From Datnioides undecimradiatus (taxonomy: Eukaryota; Chordata; Actinopteri; Lobotiformes; Datnioididae), in the NCBI GenBank assembly GCA_008933995.1, contig WARS01000043.1:4144001-4208000 (forward strand): a stretch of DNA of 64,000 nt. Direction: 5' to 3'. The translations under genes and the position numbers were made by a program. The stretch's first letter is position 1; each line of letters begins with the position of its first letter. The notes below the pieces were generated by a model. The model saw only the letters and a program-made list of their open reading frames with translations. It did no database searches and had not been told where the DNA came from. Shown one piece after another: positions 48,991-61,430 of this stretch.

Positions 48991-50499
48991 CTCTGCTCTT
49001 CTTCTGCCTCATTACTAATTCTCTCAAATCTCATTTTTTAATTGCCACGGCCATCGCCGGCGTAGCGGAGGCGCTGATCAAATGATCTTGATTAGAAGAA
49101 ATCTCGCTCGTGTTTTCAAGGCTCTTTTGTGCCTGGTGATGTGTTTTTTGTTTTTTTTTCGAAGCCAAACTCATAAAAATGTGCATTAATTCTGTGCTTT
49201 TATGATTCGACATGTGATGTGACTCTTATTTCAAATAGTCAGCGATTAGTTTGACTGCACACTGTAAACCCAGGTTGTTGGGAACTCACTGTGCAGACTA
49301 TACAGAAATATACTTAATGTTGTCAGGAGATGTTTACGTTGTTTACTTCTGCGTACAATGTGACATACATTGTCCCCCAAATTAAGAATATGTGGCTCAG
49401 CTTTGCCAAATACAATCATTACAATGATGAAATAATCAAATAATTCCTCATAACTCAGTATTTTGCTTAGTAAAATTGACATATAAATGAAAAAATCCTT
49501 ATTTTTAATAATTTAATGATTCAGTTTAATAATAATAATTAATAACACCGCCATCTGGCTGCACACACTGAGCAATCCATGACTACACAGTGTGAATTAA
49601 ACTCACTTTCAGTTTACAACATGGCTGAGCACAGTGGGGTTGAGTAGGGAAGTGATGCCCCAGTTGTTAGCGTGCAACCACTACATGATCCTTGGCCTTC
49701 TCCTCCATCCCCGAGGTCACTGTGAGGTGGATGGAGGTCTGAGTCGGGGCCGGACGCTGCCCTGTCTGCACGATTAATTATTTAGAATAACTGCGTGCAC
49801 ATTGGGAACTGAATCACGTGCACATGCGCACACAGGTAAACAAGAGGCAACAGTGAAACCCACCTGGAACCATGACTGGACTGTCTTTGCATGGTCATTC
49901 TTCCCAGTTTCAACCCAGTGCGTCTCATATGCAAGATCATCAGACGCTGCAATGTGTAGCACAACGACGACACAGACAAACCCACTCAAAATGAGAAAAT
50001 ACATACATGCATACATCACTAAATCATTATGGAGACACTGTGGCGGTCTCGCTGCAGGTCCTGCACTTCTGTCAGGCAGCCAGAGCATGAATCCAGGCTC
50101 CCATACATGGAGAGAACAAGCTCATGGATTGTGGTCATTTTAATTTTAAACAGTTTCTTCTCACTTTTATGCAAAAACGCATTGATTGCACCTCAAAGTA
50201 AATATTAATCAGCCCCATGTGTGAGGACAGTACAAACTGCACAAAGGCTGCAGAAGGGGAGCGATCGATGCCAGAGAGGAGGAGCTGGTGTTGGTCAACG
50301 AGGGAGTTGCGTGCTGCACCGCACCGCACCAATCCATCATTTAGGGTTTCCAAATCTTTCCCACACCCACTGCATATCGACACACTGGGTGATACATGGC
50401 TGCGGGCTGCTCGGGATGTTTGATTTCAGAGCAAAGCGTATGGATTTTTGCCTCATAGACAGCGGCACACGTGGCCTTTCAGCCACTCCAGTGGTCCGG
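48991..50499. other. Unique stretch, no identified gene
   Basis: 49490-49550 is AT-rich with AATAATAATAATT. Overlapping frames at 49774-50143 and 50135-50502 lack domains. Nothing more is supportable. Confidence 0.4.
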
Positions 50500-50919
50500 T
50501 AAATAATTCATTTACCGTCTTTCCTGCGGGAGCTCAGGAAGAAGTAGGCCAACATGTCTGACAGCGTAGTGAAAGACCTCCCTCCGGCCGACGCTGGTAA
50601 TTCTGCACGCTACGTCTTCGTGGCGTCCGCTCTCCATCGGCTCTACGCCCGTGGCGTCGATGCCAGGTCTGCCTGGTGTTTCGATCTGAGGAACGGGCAG
50701 GCGCGCGGGTTGGCAGTGCCGTTCAGTTCAGATGGTGGATCAGAAACGAAATCATCCCCGACGTGCAGACCCAGAAAGAGCCAGCACCGATCACAAGCTG
50801 GAGGGATGTCTGTCGCTCCCAGTCGAGGGGAAACTCCCCTCAGTCTGTCCGCTTGTTGTTGTGCAACTTTACTTATCAACAAATCTCCAACAGAGACTAA
50901 AACTAATACAAGACAGTAA
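50500..50919 (+). CDS. CpG-dense hypothetical ORF (121 codons from 50554)
   Basis: An ATG at 50554 with A at -3 (CCAACATGT) opens 121 codons to 50919. About 24 CpGs fall between 50560 and 50800, the highest local density in the window, consistent with a CpG-type promoter and first exon. The protein would be polar, starts MSDSVVKDLPPADAG and has no signal peptide, membrane segment or family I recognise. GTAATT after codon 14 and other GT sites could act as donors, in which case only the beginning would be coding. A - strand frame of 79 codons overlaps, so the open state may just reflect GC richness. It is a hypothesis, not a gene call. Confidence 0.2.
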
Positions 50920-51742
50920 TTATTAGAATAATCTCATCGCTAATTTTGTCTTTTTGTGGCATTATCTTTGATTTCTGGTGGTTTTTGGCCTTTTGAACAA
51001 TTGAAAACAGGTCTAAAATATAATCTATATCTAATATAATCTATATAACCTATACTTTATCATATTACATGTGTATGTGGGTTTTATTCAATATGGGTAA
51101 TATGGGGATTATCCTAATGGTGTTAAAAGCGTTCAGCACCCACTAATGCCATCATAGCTGCTCTGAGCTCGTGATCTTAGTCAAGAATTATCCAGCGTGA
51201 TGTGCAGGAATTGAAGGCTGCACTCAAAAGGCTGCAGAACAACGGGGATTGTGTTTTTTACGCTGCACAGATGGAGAATTATGCAAACGTAGCCTGAGAC
51301 GCACGACGTGAAGGCGTCGACCTTTCTGTTACCAGAGGCAAACGTTAGCACTGGTTTGATTCGGTCTGCCAGCATGTCACACTTAAGAATAATTTAAAAC
51401 TATATCATAATATAAACAGCAGATTATGACGTTTGCATGCATTTTACTGACTTTCCATAATCAGAACGTGGCAGGAAGAGTGACACTTTGGATGTTGAAT
51501 CTTTCCGTTCTGGTCCTGGAAGGGAAAGATTAGAATAAAGACTTTATTTTTATCCACAACTGAGATTTTTTTTTTAAATAAAGTTGAAAAACACAGCATA
51601 TTATGAATATTTTATCATCTTTCTAACAGAAATCAGCTCATGTTTCATGAATTTTCCATAAATGAGCGTTTTGTTTTGGGAAAAAAAGAATTTAAGATCA
51701 TGTTTGATCATGTTTTAATGTGGTTTGGAAGTGAACTCCTTA
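50920..51742. other. AT-rich unique stretch, nothing identified
   Basis: ATATAATCTATAT-type low-complexity sequence lies at 51015-51070, and A/T runs at 51560-51720. No gene or recognisable repeat is seen. Confidence 0.45.
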
Positions 51743-52040
51743 AGATTAGATTCAACTTTATTGTCATTACACATGTACAAGTACAAGGCAAGGACATGCA
51801 GTTTGGCATTTAACCAGAAGTGCAGGATGTACAGTATCTACAGTATCTATGCAGTGCTGTGTACATAACATACAGGTGAATGTATTACTGAAGATACTAT
51901 AAACGTGACACGCAGATGGGTGTGCTATGGATATAATGTACAGACTGAAGTGCTATGAACAAAGTATACAGATGGATGTGTGCAATTAAATGTATATCCA
52001 GTGTAGGTGGAAGCCGTGAACATCATTTACAAGTGGACAT
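51743..52040 (-). mobile_element. L2-like LINE 3' untranslated end
   Basis: Read on the - strand, the copy ends with AATGACAATAAAGTTGAAT (51750-51768) followed by CTAATCT, the characteristic tail of a fish L2-type LINE. Upstream it has AACTGCATGTCC and TTAAATGCCAAACTGCA (51797-51813), then several diverged copies of a TGTACATTAT/CATAGCAC unit (ATGTACAGACTGAAGTGCTA on + near 51937), a typical repetitive 3' UTR. No coding sequence remains. It shares its terminal motif with the + strand copy at 12241-12785. It is a truncated and inert insertion; the family name is recollection, the relation between the two loci is seen in the sequence. Confidence 0.75.
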
Positions 52041-53689
52041 GTACAGCGTTAGGACTGTTGCTGGTTGAACTGAAGATAAAAATATAATAATACGGTGTAT
52101 TTGATTTCTCAGTTTTACAGTGCATTAACTTTGAGAAAGCAGAGAGATCAGACTTTAAAACACTCAAACACTCTCTGTCTGTGAATCCCGGACTAATGAG
52201 GCGTAGAAACACATAAAAGCATTTTCTTTCTGATGGTTTTAAGGAAAAAAAACATCAATAAAGTGAAAAAAAATGACTTAATTAGATAAAAACAACAGAA
52301 AATAAGCATTTTGAAGCTTGTTTTCTGTTTGCAGTTGTTGTCCTTCAGCCCTTTTGCGTTTAAAGTACGTCGTAGTAGGCCGGCCGGGTCTGCGCTGACA
52401 TTTCCTGTCGGGTACAGCTGCAGCCGCCTTTCCTCTGGATCAGTGTGTCAGTGCCTTCACAAAGTGTCGCTCTTCCTTTTTGCGCGGCGTTGCGTCTTCA
52501 ATCAGCATGTGACAAGATTAAAAAAAAAAGAAAAAGAAACACTGGTGGCAGCTGTCACACATCATCACGGAGGGGGGAGCAGACATCTTAAGGGTCCATG
52601 GTAGAAAATTAATGAGATCCTCTCTGTACGCCGTCACAGCTTTGTCACAGCTGGACTCTGAGTGGTTCAGTGCCCGCGCCGGGGATCTTTCACTCTAAAT
52701 CTTGTTATTGTTGCATTTATGGCTAACTATGGCACGCTGCACGACTACAGTTAGCCATATGCTGGGTTTAGCTGAAGGGAATCAAACAAAATCACAGTGT
52801 TTTGCTGGAAGAGCTGCGACTCTCGTTTCACGCCACAACAGCTCCTTTTCCTATTAGAACAGGATAAATAGTGAATACACGTCTGTGACTTATTCAGCGT
52901 GACATTGTCTCACTCTGACAGATTCTACTATACTGGTGTTCGCTGGAGGTGACTGAGAAACCGTGCAGCACCAGGGGACAAGTGCACGCGCGCCTTCCAC
53001 ATCAATGTTTCAGGATCTGTTCACTCCACTGGTCCCAGCAGAGGCCGGGGCTCCGCTCCCCGCTGCCTTTTTGCTTCAGGGCCACCGACAGACAGGCTGT
53101 ACTGTATATAGATCCAAAGCTGGAGGGAAGCACAGACCTGCTACTGCACACAGAGACATGCAAATGGAGGAATTTGACCCCACATCGGACAAACCCGCTG
53201 ATTCAAGGAGGAGCATTTATTTGCATTAAAGCTGCAGAGATTTGACCCTCAGCTCCTCCTTTTCTGCCAGCTGTCGTTAAATTTTACTTTTTCGCTGCAT
53301 GCAAGTGAAACAAAGCTCCTCGTATTAACATGAACCAGGCTGGGTTGTTTTAAACACTGTAACTATGTGCAGTAATTACACACACAGCTCACAGTCAAGC
53401 AGTAATGTCATCAATAGCTCTGGAGCAGCTACTAAACGGACTGAGACTGTTATGAATTTCCGGCCAACGTGGTCTCGGAGTCTTTAAAATGCATGACAAA
53501 CGTCAGTAAATATAATAAATGCAAACATCTGCAACTGCACAACAAGTGGGCAAACTCCATCTGCAGAGGAAGACCATGCGATCCAGTTGAAAGTTCTGAA
53601 ATCACTGGGTCGATTCTGAGAAGTCGGACAGGATGCGGCGCAAGGGGATTTTAAAGAAGGATGGATTTCACCACCCCTGCAGCATTTAA
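52041..53689. other. Unique stretch, no identified gene
   Basis: AT-rich in its first 250 bases. Overlapping frames at 52311-52604 and 52949-53245 show no recognisable domain. 52680-52760 has GGCTAACTATGG-type words without clear meaning. Confidence 0.4.
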
Positions 53690-53900
53690 TCACACATGAT
53701 TGCTAAACACTTGATTATAATCAGGATAATTATGGAGGAACTGAATATTCATAAGTCCCAAGAATAGGCCACCATGGAAAGATAGTGGTGTTAAAGCGAG
53801 TACCAAATGAGATTTAAATGAGCAGGCTAATTAAATATCTAAGAGGACTGTCTCCAAGAGGGCATGGAGTGCTTAAAAACCACCACACTTGTCTCATTTT
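53690..53900. promoter_or_regulatory. Candidate conserved non-coding element
   Basis: AT-rich cores TGATTATAATCAGGATAATT near 53711, GGCTAATTAAATATC near 53825 and GAGATTTAAATGAG near 53809 alternate with GC-containing spacers. No repeat signature and no coding frame are present. Regulatory role is inferred. Confidence 0.35.
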
Positions 53901-56399
53901 AGCTCAAATTAACATGTATATGCGTTTGCCTTGTGCTGTGAGGTCTACTCTAATAATATTACACAAAACAAAACCAGTTTGGATATTTTTGCTTCTTAGA
54001 AATAAGATTTTGGAACCCACAAAGCCCAAATTTCAGTCGACAGGGGACGAATAATGTTTTAAAACAGCAGCTCATCAATCACCCTCGACAACAGGGCTTT
54101 TTGGATCACTCATTTGCAGTTTTGCATGAATCTTGGTTAATGCATGTGTGTGCAGATCCTGGATTGGATCCCCCGTGACCCTCCAACACTTCCTGTTTGC
54201 CAAAAAAAAAAAAAAAAAAGGAATCAGTCCAAAAGCAAGTCCAGACATGACGAACGGAGATTTAATCGTGCACATGGAGAGGCACGTAGAAGCCGGGTGC
54301 CACAACCAGAGACAGGAACCCCCCCCCCCTCGAGGTTAATCTGAACTTTCAAAGAAATCCAATTAAAACGGTGGCACTAAAGAGACAAACACTTGCGGGG
54401 CATCTTTTGTGTAACAGCGCTTCTGTACAAGAAGAAAATAAGGTATTTTCTCACCGTGACACCTGGGGAAATAGGGCCCAGTTGCCGGAGCTATTATAAA
54501 AGTCAGCGTTTCCTTTTGTGCAGTGGAAATGTGGAGTCTGCGCCGACACAAAGACGCTTTGTTTATCGCCTCGGTTTGTTTTCCCGGGGTCACGCTGCCA
54601 TCTTTCTCCTGAGGCGGCACAAAGGAAAAGATAAGACCGCAATGGAAATGTAATAGAATTGGACCTGAGTATATGTATCGCAAATACCAAACCTCTTGTT
54701 AAAAAGAGGAAATTATAAACCGTCAAAATGTTTTCTTTTGTGGGGGTGAGACACTTTTCGTGACCGAGCAACTGAGGCATCAGTGTTTTGACAAAAGTAG
54801 CACGCTAGCTGCTGAAACCGGGGCGGATGCATTATCACCTGCGCTGCGTTTCAGATGCACAGGACACCGAGATACAGACGTGTTGATGATCGTTTGCTGT
54901 TCTGACGCTTTTCAAATGATAGGTGGTAATAAGTACCTGTAAGAGCTGCACTGAAACACTTTGTTTAGCGCGCATAGCTTTGGAAGTTTCGCTAATTAGC
55001 AGGCGAATTTAGCAAATCGAACAGTGTTGATGCGCTTCGGTTCTCTGCTCAGCCACACAGGTGTGATTATACCTCAGCTAAGACTGGTGACATAGCTCTG
55101 CCCAAACATAATGAAGAGTAAAATGAGAACTGTGCAGTAAAAGTTACTGCAGGCAGGACAGAAAACAGTGCAGGCTGCCATGGAGGGCTTATGCAGAGTT
55201 GGCTAGCACGCTAGCAACATCACAAACCACTTTTGATTAGCCTCCATCGCTGTCCTTGCACTCTGCAGCTGACCACATCCCTTCATTCAATTATATAAAC
55301 AACAATATGAACAATAGCCTCTAAACGACAGGTCACGCCCACCCTGTTGGAGAGCTGCGTGATTTCACAGATCCAAGTTTTATCAAGTTGAACTTTGCAG
55401 GAGGTAAGCAAAGCCCAAATTGCCTCCTGGCGGGAAGTAAACACTTCCTTGGTGAAATGAATTGGGGGGGGGGGCATTTTCATCAATGGTGCAATAAACG
55501 ACCCACGAAGTCCTGACAAAAGAGCCAATCAGGGGAAATCAGCGACGACACCTGCGTGGGTGCAACACGGCTGTGAAACCAGCAGCTACTGCATTCATCT
55601 TGTCTGCAAACAATGCAGAAAACAACTGTTGCTGCTTTGAGTGCAACACTCAACGCGGCTTCCAGATAAGATGCTGTTACATGAAAATGCCCCATAATGC
55701 TGATATTGAGCAGCTAGCCTCAAACCCCTATGGTGGCGGTGTTGCAGGATCTACTGTGTGTTGGTCGACATTGTCTCTGAATTGGATTATCTTGTCTTTC
55801 TGGAGAAACATGACTTCTAATTTCAGGCATTGAACCAACTTTTTTCCCACTTGGCAGTGGTTGAATTTGCATTCGGCCTTTTCCTGGAATCAAAGTGCGA
55901 CACGATATTCCCCGTTGGTTTTAAGGCGACTATATGCCTTTCCTTTCTCCGTTTCCCAATTATAACCCCGCTCACCACTCCATTCCTCCACTTTGTTGAC
56001 AGTGGAGCAAGTTGAGCGTGGCTCTTCTTAACCCCACCACCACCACCAGCACTCCACGTGTTGCATGGCAGCTCCCTTAATAATCTGGCACAGTGCTCAG
56101 CCAGCCTACCTCGACCTCTCCGTTTCTATTTTTAGGTCCAATTTTGAACTGTGAGCATTTCCACTGTTGCACTATCTGCCGAGAACGTTGCACGCGTTTC
56201 ATGTGCAGTAGCTGTAGTTTGCAATCTGGTGCAGCTTCTGACGTGCTGGCTTAATGAGCAGTCTTATCTGCTGCTCTCAATGACAGAAAAAGCACTGTTT
56301 TGTCTGCATTATTGGGTCCTAATAAGGCAAAAACCTTAAGAGTGACGCCGTGCTCACGTCTGTTAGCTACTGTTAGCATGTTGTAGCCCCGTGAACAGT
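53901..56399. other. Unique stretch with poly-A and poly-G runs
   Basis: An A18 run lies at 54202-54219 and G-rich runs at about 55464-55474. The A18 run has no recognisable SINE body upstream, so I do not call a retroposon. Short frames on both strands lack domains. TTAGCATGTTGTAGC-type words near 56374 recall dispersed minisatellite sequence. Confidence 0.4.
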
Positions 56400-57740
56400 G
56401 ACGGTTTGAGACAACCCATCTAATCTCCATATCATCTGCTCTATCATTTCTGGAATTCCACTCCCACCCCCCATGTAATCCTCCCGAATATCAGCACAGA
56501 CATCTCCCCCACCTTTGTCGGTGGATTCCTCCCAGAGCTAAACATCCATATGGAGTCACAGATAAGGAGCGCGCCAAAAAAAAAAAAAAAAAGATCCTGC
56601 CGCTGTCCCATTTTCTTCTCCAACCCGGAAAAGTTAAGAGCGTTTGCTAATTGTGAGCGAACCGTCCTAGTTTATAATGAGATATCTGTCTGTTCACGCC
56701 TCAGAAAGTAGCACATTAATGAAATCAGGTAGCTTTAGATTTGGGTTATCAAAACTTTTCTGTTTTAACTTTTTTAATGGTTCAGATAATGATTTTTTGC
56801 AGCGGATGTCGACGCGCTGTGCATCGAGAAATGGGATTTTCCCCCTTCTCTCCTCCGTCGAATTCAGAAACGTTCATTAATACCGAGCTGCACCTCCGCA
56901 TGCAAATGAAATAGCACACTTTAATGCTGAAATTCAGGACGGTTAACCATTCGAGGCGGCGCTGTGCCACATTGCACTGCCTAATCTGAATTTTAAGCAC
57001 ATAGATCTCCCAGAATACCGCGCGTTGACAGGGATCTCAAATTGAATGACCTTCTCTTTAAGCCACTGACTTCAAATAAATATCAGGAGTTGCCCGGCGC
57101 TTCTTACACAAAAGCCACCATTTCAATTTCAAAGCCGCCCATTTGCTTGAAGCAGAACCGGCCCCCCTCTGCATAAATCTTGGCCCCATCTCTTGACTGT
57201 GGAACAAATGAGTGTCTTAAATTAAATTTGAGACAATTAGGCTGCCTGCTATATGTAATTGGTTTTCTGGATGGATCAAACGGTCACAACTCGGGGCCTG
57301 GATGAGAGGAAATGTGGGCGGATTAAGAGACGCAACAAGGGAACTTGGAGCTGAGGAGTCCCAGATGTTTCATCAAACAGTTTGGTAATAAGATATCACA
57401 GCGTTTCCACCGGGACCCAGTGCAGTGTTTCGAACTTGCATTTCCTCCTCCCTCCCCCTCCTGGATACGCAGCCGAGGCCCTAATAGCCATAGAGAGCGT
57501 GATTTATTCTACACCGCTCTCTGCCGCGGCTGCTTCAGAGTCAAAATTCAGATGTCAGGCTCAGAGCATTACCCTCTGTTATCAAATTTCTATAGACGAC
57601 TGGCAGTTCAATTTTGCAGCTCAGCAGAGCTTAATCCAAAAGGAGCGCTTTCTGGGAAGTAAGGCTTGCAGATTTAGCCCGGCGAAATGCGCTGTAATGT
57701 TCAGTTCATCGTGTTTGAAAGGAAGAAGATCATGGAAAAG
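56400..57740. promoter_or_regulatory. Cluster of candidate conserved non-coding elements
   Basis: Over 1.3 kb the sequence is unique and carries many binding-site-like words: GGTTATCAAAAC near 56744, an exact octamer ATGCAAAT (56900-56907), CATTAATACC, GACAATTAGGCTGCC near 57233, GTAATTGGTTTTC near 57256, TAATAAGATATC near 57385, CCCTAATAGCC near 57479 and TTATCAAATTTC near 57580. An A18 run (56576-56593) separates a first part from the rest. Frames of 105-125 codons overlap at 57345-57759 in two + frames and are not credible as genes. I infer a multi-element enhancer region. Confidence 0.4.
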
Positions 57741-58074
57741 ACCCGAGCCAGGCCTGTGATGCCGACACACACACGTAGCACAAGTACAGTTTTGGGAAAG
57801 GCGGGTAGCCAGTGCCGAGAGCACAAACTGGGATGAAGCTAATGATGCTTATGATGAGCGGCCATCTTTAATGAAGCGTCTGTCTGTCAACCTCCACCTC
57901 CAAAAGCATATTAACCACCACTTATTAACCTGCCCTGGATTCATGTTAAGAATGACACAGCCGCGTGCTCCAACCTGATTAACCAATGATCAAAGGCACG
58001 TCAGGTGACTCTGCACCACGCCTGGTTTAAGCCGGGATCGCTGTTCGCTGAAATGTAAGATCATGATTTGATTG
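57741..58074. other. Short unique stretch, nothing identified
   Basis: No gene or repeat is recognised; a short ACACAC run lies at about 57763-57772. Confidence 0.4.
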
Positions 58075-58440
58075 AGCCTGCGTCCTCTCTACTGGCCACC
58101 AGGGGGCGACCCCACCATCCCATTGTCTGTACTTCTCACTTGGTTTATAACATTTCCCTAATGATTTATGGTCTGGTTAATTAGGTTCAAGTCTTTTTCA
58201 ACACGGCATGATGTTCATTTTCTAAATTATGTATTAAAATAGACGATACAGCGGCATCATCTGCTCTAGGGCGTGGCTTCTCTGTGATTGACAAGCTGCT
58301 AGGTGAATCAGGATGGAGGCATGGCAATGGCAGCTCCGCCGTGTTGTCCAAATATGGTCACTTCCTGCTCACCAAAAAAAACTAAATATGTCAAAGTTGA
58401 GGATTCAAAACGATCGTCCACAAAGACACAACCTTTGAAT
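58075..58440 (+). mobile_element. Fish interspersed repeat with CTCF-like core
   Basis: Begins with TGGCCACCAGGGGGCGAC (58093-58110) and continues with ACTTCTCACTTGGTTTATAA, CTAATGATTTATGGTCTGGT, TTCAAGTCTTTTTCAACACG, GCATGATGTTCATTTTCTAA, AGGGCGTGGCTTC, GTGATTGACA, GTCCAAATATGGTCACTTCC and a final TTGAGGATTCAAAACG. This series of words in this order identifies a high-copy short repeat of percomorph fish. It has no coding capacity and is probably non-autonomous; the class is not settled in my knowledge. 58096-58109 matches the CTCF core consensus at 13 of 14 positions. Confidence 0.8.
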
Positions 58441-59884
58441 GTAACGCAAACATGTGATAGTGTGTATATGTAGTGTGTGTGTTTCTGGAAAAGCGCTCAA
58501 TTAACCTAGCACATATACTGTAACCTACCTGTGACTGTACGTAGATTTCACGCGTGATGAAATGTAAGGTGATGTCTTTTTCAGCAGACGGGAGCAGCGG
58601 CACTTCAGAACGGCGCGTGAGTGACAGCTTCCCCGAAGGAAACGTTTCCGAAGTATTTATAGACGGAGCAAAACATCCTGTTTACTCCTTGCAAATCCTC
58701 GCGGAGGAACATGCAGTATTCATACTACATGTTCTATTCGTGGAGGACGTTTTATATATAATGCAGGCCTCTGCGCGGGATTAGACGGCGTGGAGGTTGC
58801 GTGGGAAAGACTTATCATCACCATATGCCAGCCAGCGCCTCAGACTCGGAGGAGACGTGCTCACTAATTGAGGTCAGGAGAGCTCTTTAACCGAACTTTT
58901 TATAAAAATCCTTTTCAGCCCGTCCGTCCGCTCCTTTTAACACGGTGAAATGGAGGAGTGTCCCCTCGGAGTCCTGCGCTGAAATTAAATGCCTTATAAT
59001 ACGTCAGACCTCTTGTCACCGAGGGGGGACGTGAAGCAGCTCCCACATCCGCCGCCGATACGGGCGGGGAAGGTCTCTGGGCTACTTTATTCATTAAACG
59101 GACCTATTATAGCTTCATCTGCTGCGATCTCGTGTCAATGGACTTGTCAATCACCGCCTCCCCAGGACGCTGTGATACATATCTGGGTCCTTTTTGGACT
59201 TGAAGCTCGAGCGCGCAGAAGGAGCTCAGCGCGCTGACAGCCAAATACCAGCCCGATGGACTTGAAACCAATCACATTTACCTCTCACGAGTGCATTTGC
59301 ATATCATCACAATATGCAAAACGGAGGAGAATCTGTGTGCATATCTGTCTGGAGCATGTGGCGCGCCCGCTGGATGCAGTTTGATGAGAAAATAAACAAA
59401 GCCTTTTCAGGGTGGTTGCCTGTCTCTGAGTATTAGTCTTGCAGTATGGAAATGCAGCACCGCTGGTCACGCACCGTCGGTCACACTGTACATTTTCCAT
59501 CTACAGCCGAGAGCCCGTTGTGCATCACACCGCACTCACACACAAAGCTATGTCACATGTAAATACAGCGCGGCTGTGGCGCTGTTTTATTGTGCGGGCT
59601 GTTGTGTCGAGACTCCAGGCTGAAGTTTGCAAACGCTTTACCTTCGGTTGTTCGCGTGTTTCTTCGCCCAGAACATGAATGATCTCAATGGGGAACGTAG
59701 AGGAACGCACAAAGTCAATCTATGCACAAGCGATCACACGTCACGGTGCAAGCCACTTGTCTATTTATACTGATAATCTACGAAGCTCTGCACAGCGTTG
59801 GACGGTGCCAGTGCTCAGTGCCAATGGGGAGGGGGTTGCTAGTCATGTGACACAACAACACACACACAGCAGCACTTCACATGA
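58441..59884. other. Unique stretch, no identified gene
   Basis: Frames of 60-82 codons occur on both strands without domains. 58850-59270 is moderately CpG-rich. No repeat is recognised. Confidence 0.4.
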
Positions 59885-60250
59885 ACGAATGAGGAACCGC
59901 TGAGGAACTGATTGCTAGTTAAGCATTATTTAATAAGCAAATGCTAATCAGATGTTATAGGGTTGCTAACGATTAGCTAACGATTAGTTCACTTCATAAT
60001 TGATGAGTCATGAATAAGGACTTGATTCCTAATGATAATAATGATAATGATGAGTAACTAGAGAACAGATGCAGACTGATAGACTGGTATTGATGATGTA
60101 ATGAGGGATTACTCAGTAACTGCTCTGTATCGTGTATCATTATTGATTGATTCATGAACTACTAACCAGCTAATTCATTAATACTGGGTCCTGCAGGGTT
60201 TGTGAATCACTGAAGATCATAATTTTGCAAAGCAGAAGAAGAAATAAAAC
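59885..60250. repeat. TAAT/GATAAT-rich degenerate repeat region
   Basis: Two adjacent copies of the 11-bp GCTAACGATTA (59965-59986) and a (GATAAT)n-like run at about 60029-60050 lie within sequence dominated by TAAT, GTTA and TGATGA words. Its composition resembles 35210-35760. It may be a decayed minisatellite or a transposon remnant. Confidence 0.4.
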
Positions 60251-60408
60251 TTTAATATGTCGAGTTCATTAGAAATAAAACTCATCTCTGCTCATCTCTG
60301 AACACACGGGGGGGGGGTTTGCTGATGTTTGGTGTGAGCAGCAGCTTCCGCTAATGTTACCACACTTAGCTTTAATACGTCAGCTGTCTCGTTTCCTGAC
60401 TTGATGAC
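60251..60408. other. Short stretch with 10-bp duplication and G9 run
   Basis: CTCATCTCTG occurs twice in tandem at about 60281-60300, followed by a G9 run at about 60309-60317. Nothing else is seen. Confidence 0.6.
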
Positions 60409-60680
60409 TTGACTCAACACCATCCTGCAATTGACACTGTGGCCACAGCGGCTGCTGAGTCATCCCGTCGTTCCCGTGCAGGAACAGTTCATTGGAAAAA
60501 CCACCATACGGAGCCAATTCCAATCGCTAATGCCGCCGAATGTAATCCAGAATCATCCAGCGCTGAGTGGATTGAGTCCGGCTATTTGAATGTAAACAGC
60601 CAGAATCTACTTAAATGCTGTAATCTAGATAACACCCTGCACTTACTCAGTTTGAGGCTATGATTCATAACATTTTCCTC
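60409..60680. promoter_or_regulatory. Weak candidate regulatory block
   Basis: The stretch is unique, with CCAATTCCAATCGCTAATGC near 60514, GGCTATTTGAATG and AATCTAGATAAC words. One + frame is open for 84 codons from an alternative start but shows no domain. I lean towards a non-coding element with low certainty. Confidence 0.25.
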
Positions 60681-61430
60681 TGTCATCACATGTTCTTCGA
60701 GCTCAGGCTAATGTTTCCTCATATTAAGAGACTGACTCCGCACGGGCAGCGTATCTCTCGCTCGGCTCCCGGTTCTGTAGCTTTGTACTGTAAAGCAGAG
60801 TGAGGTTTTAAATAGGATTTAACCCCAGTTAAATGACTTTTAGGCATCATTCAGTGAGGTTCAGTGTCCTGTCAGCAGAAAGGACGTAGTTATCAACAAA
60901 TGTCCTCCATTTGTGTTGATCTCTTTGGGCTGGTTGATTGTCAAAAAGTGTTTTGCAACAGATTTTACTTAAATATAATAAATAGGATTGTTTCCGTCTT
61001 CAGAGCAGCTCTGAAACATATTTTAACCAGGCGTGAGATTGCTACAGCAGCCAGCGTGTCAACGATAATCTTTTGTGCATCGTTCTTGTCTCTATCGGTT
61101 ATTCTGAGGGTCTGACACAGCACGGTTTCACATATTAGCAATGAAAACAGCCGGATGGTCACTGAAAACAGCGTCTCTGTCCATGTTCTCATGACGGAAA
61201 ATATCTCCATCCACCCTCAAGATAAAAAAAAAGAAAATCCCTTTTCCAGGTTCCCGTTCCAGTCTGTGCACGCTGGCTGGTTTATGGGTCCGGTGCCCAG
61301 TGGAGAGCAGTTAATTGACATTGACTGTTGCACGTCTACAGGACACTATGGCTCCCCTGCAGCCTGAGTGCTGCTCAGAGAGCACAAAGGCAGCGCGGCC
61401 TGAAAAGGCTTCCTCAGAGCATGAATACTA
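60681..61430. other. Unique stretch, nothing identified
   Basis: No gene or recognisable repeat is seen; an A9 run lies at about 61226-61234. Confidence 0.4.

Noticed and set aside
54202..54219. A18 run as a retroposon tail
   Set aside because: No SINE, LINE or processed-gene body precedes it on the matching strand.
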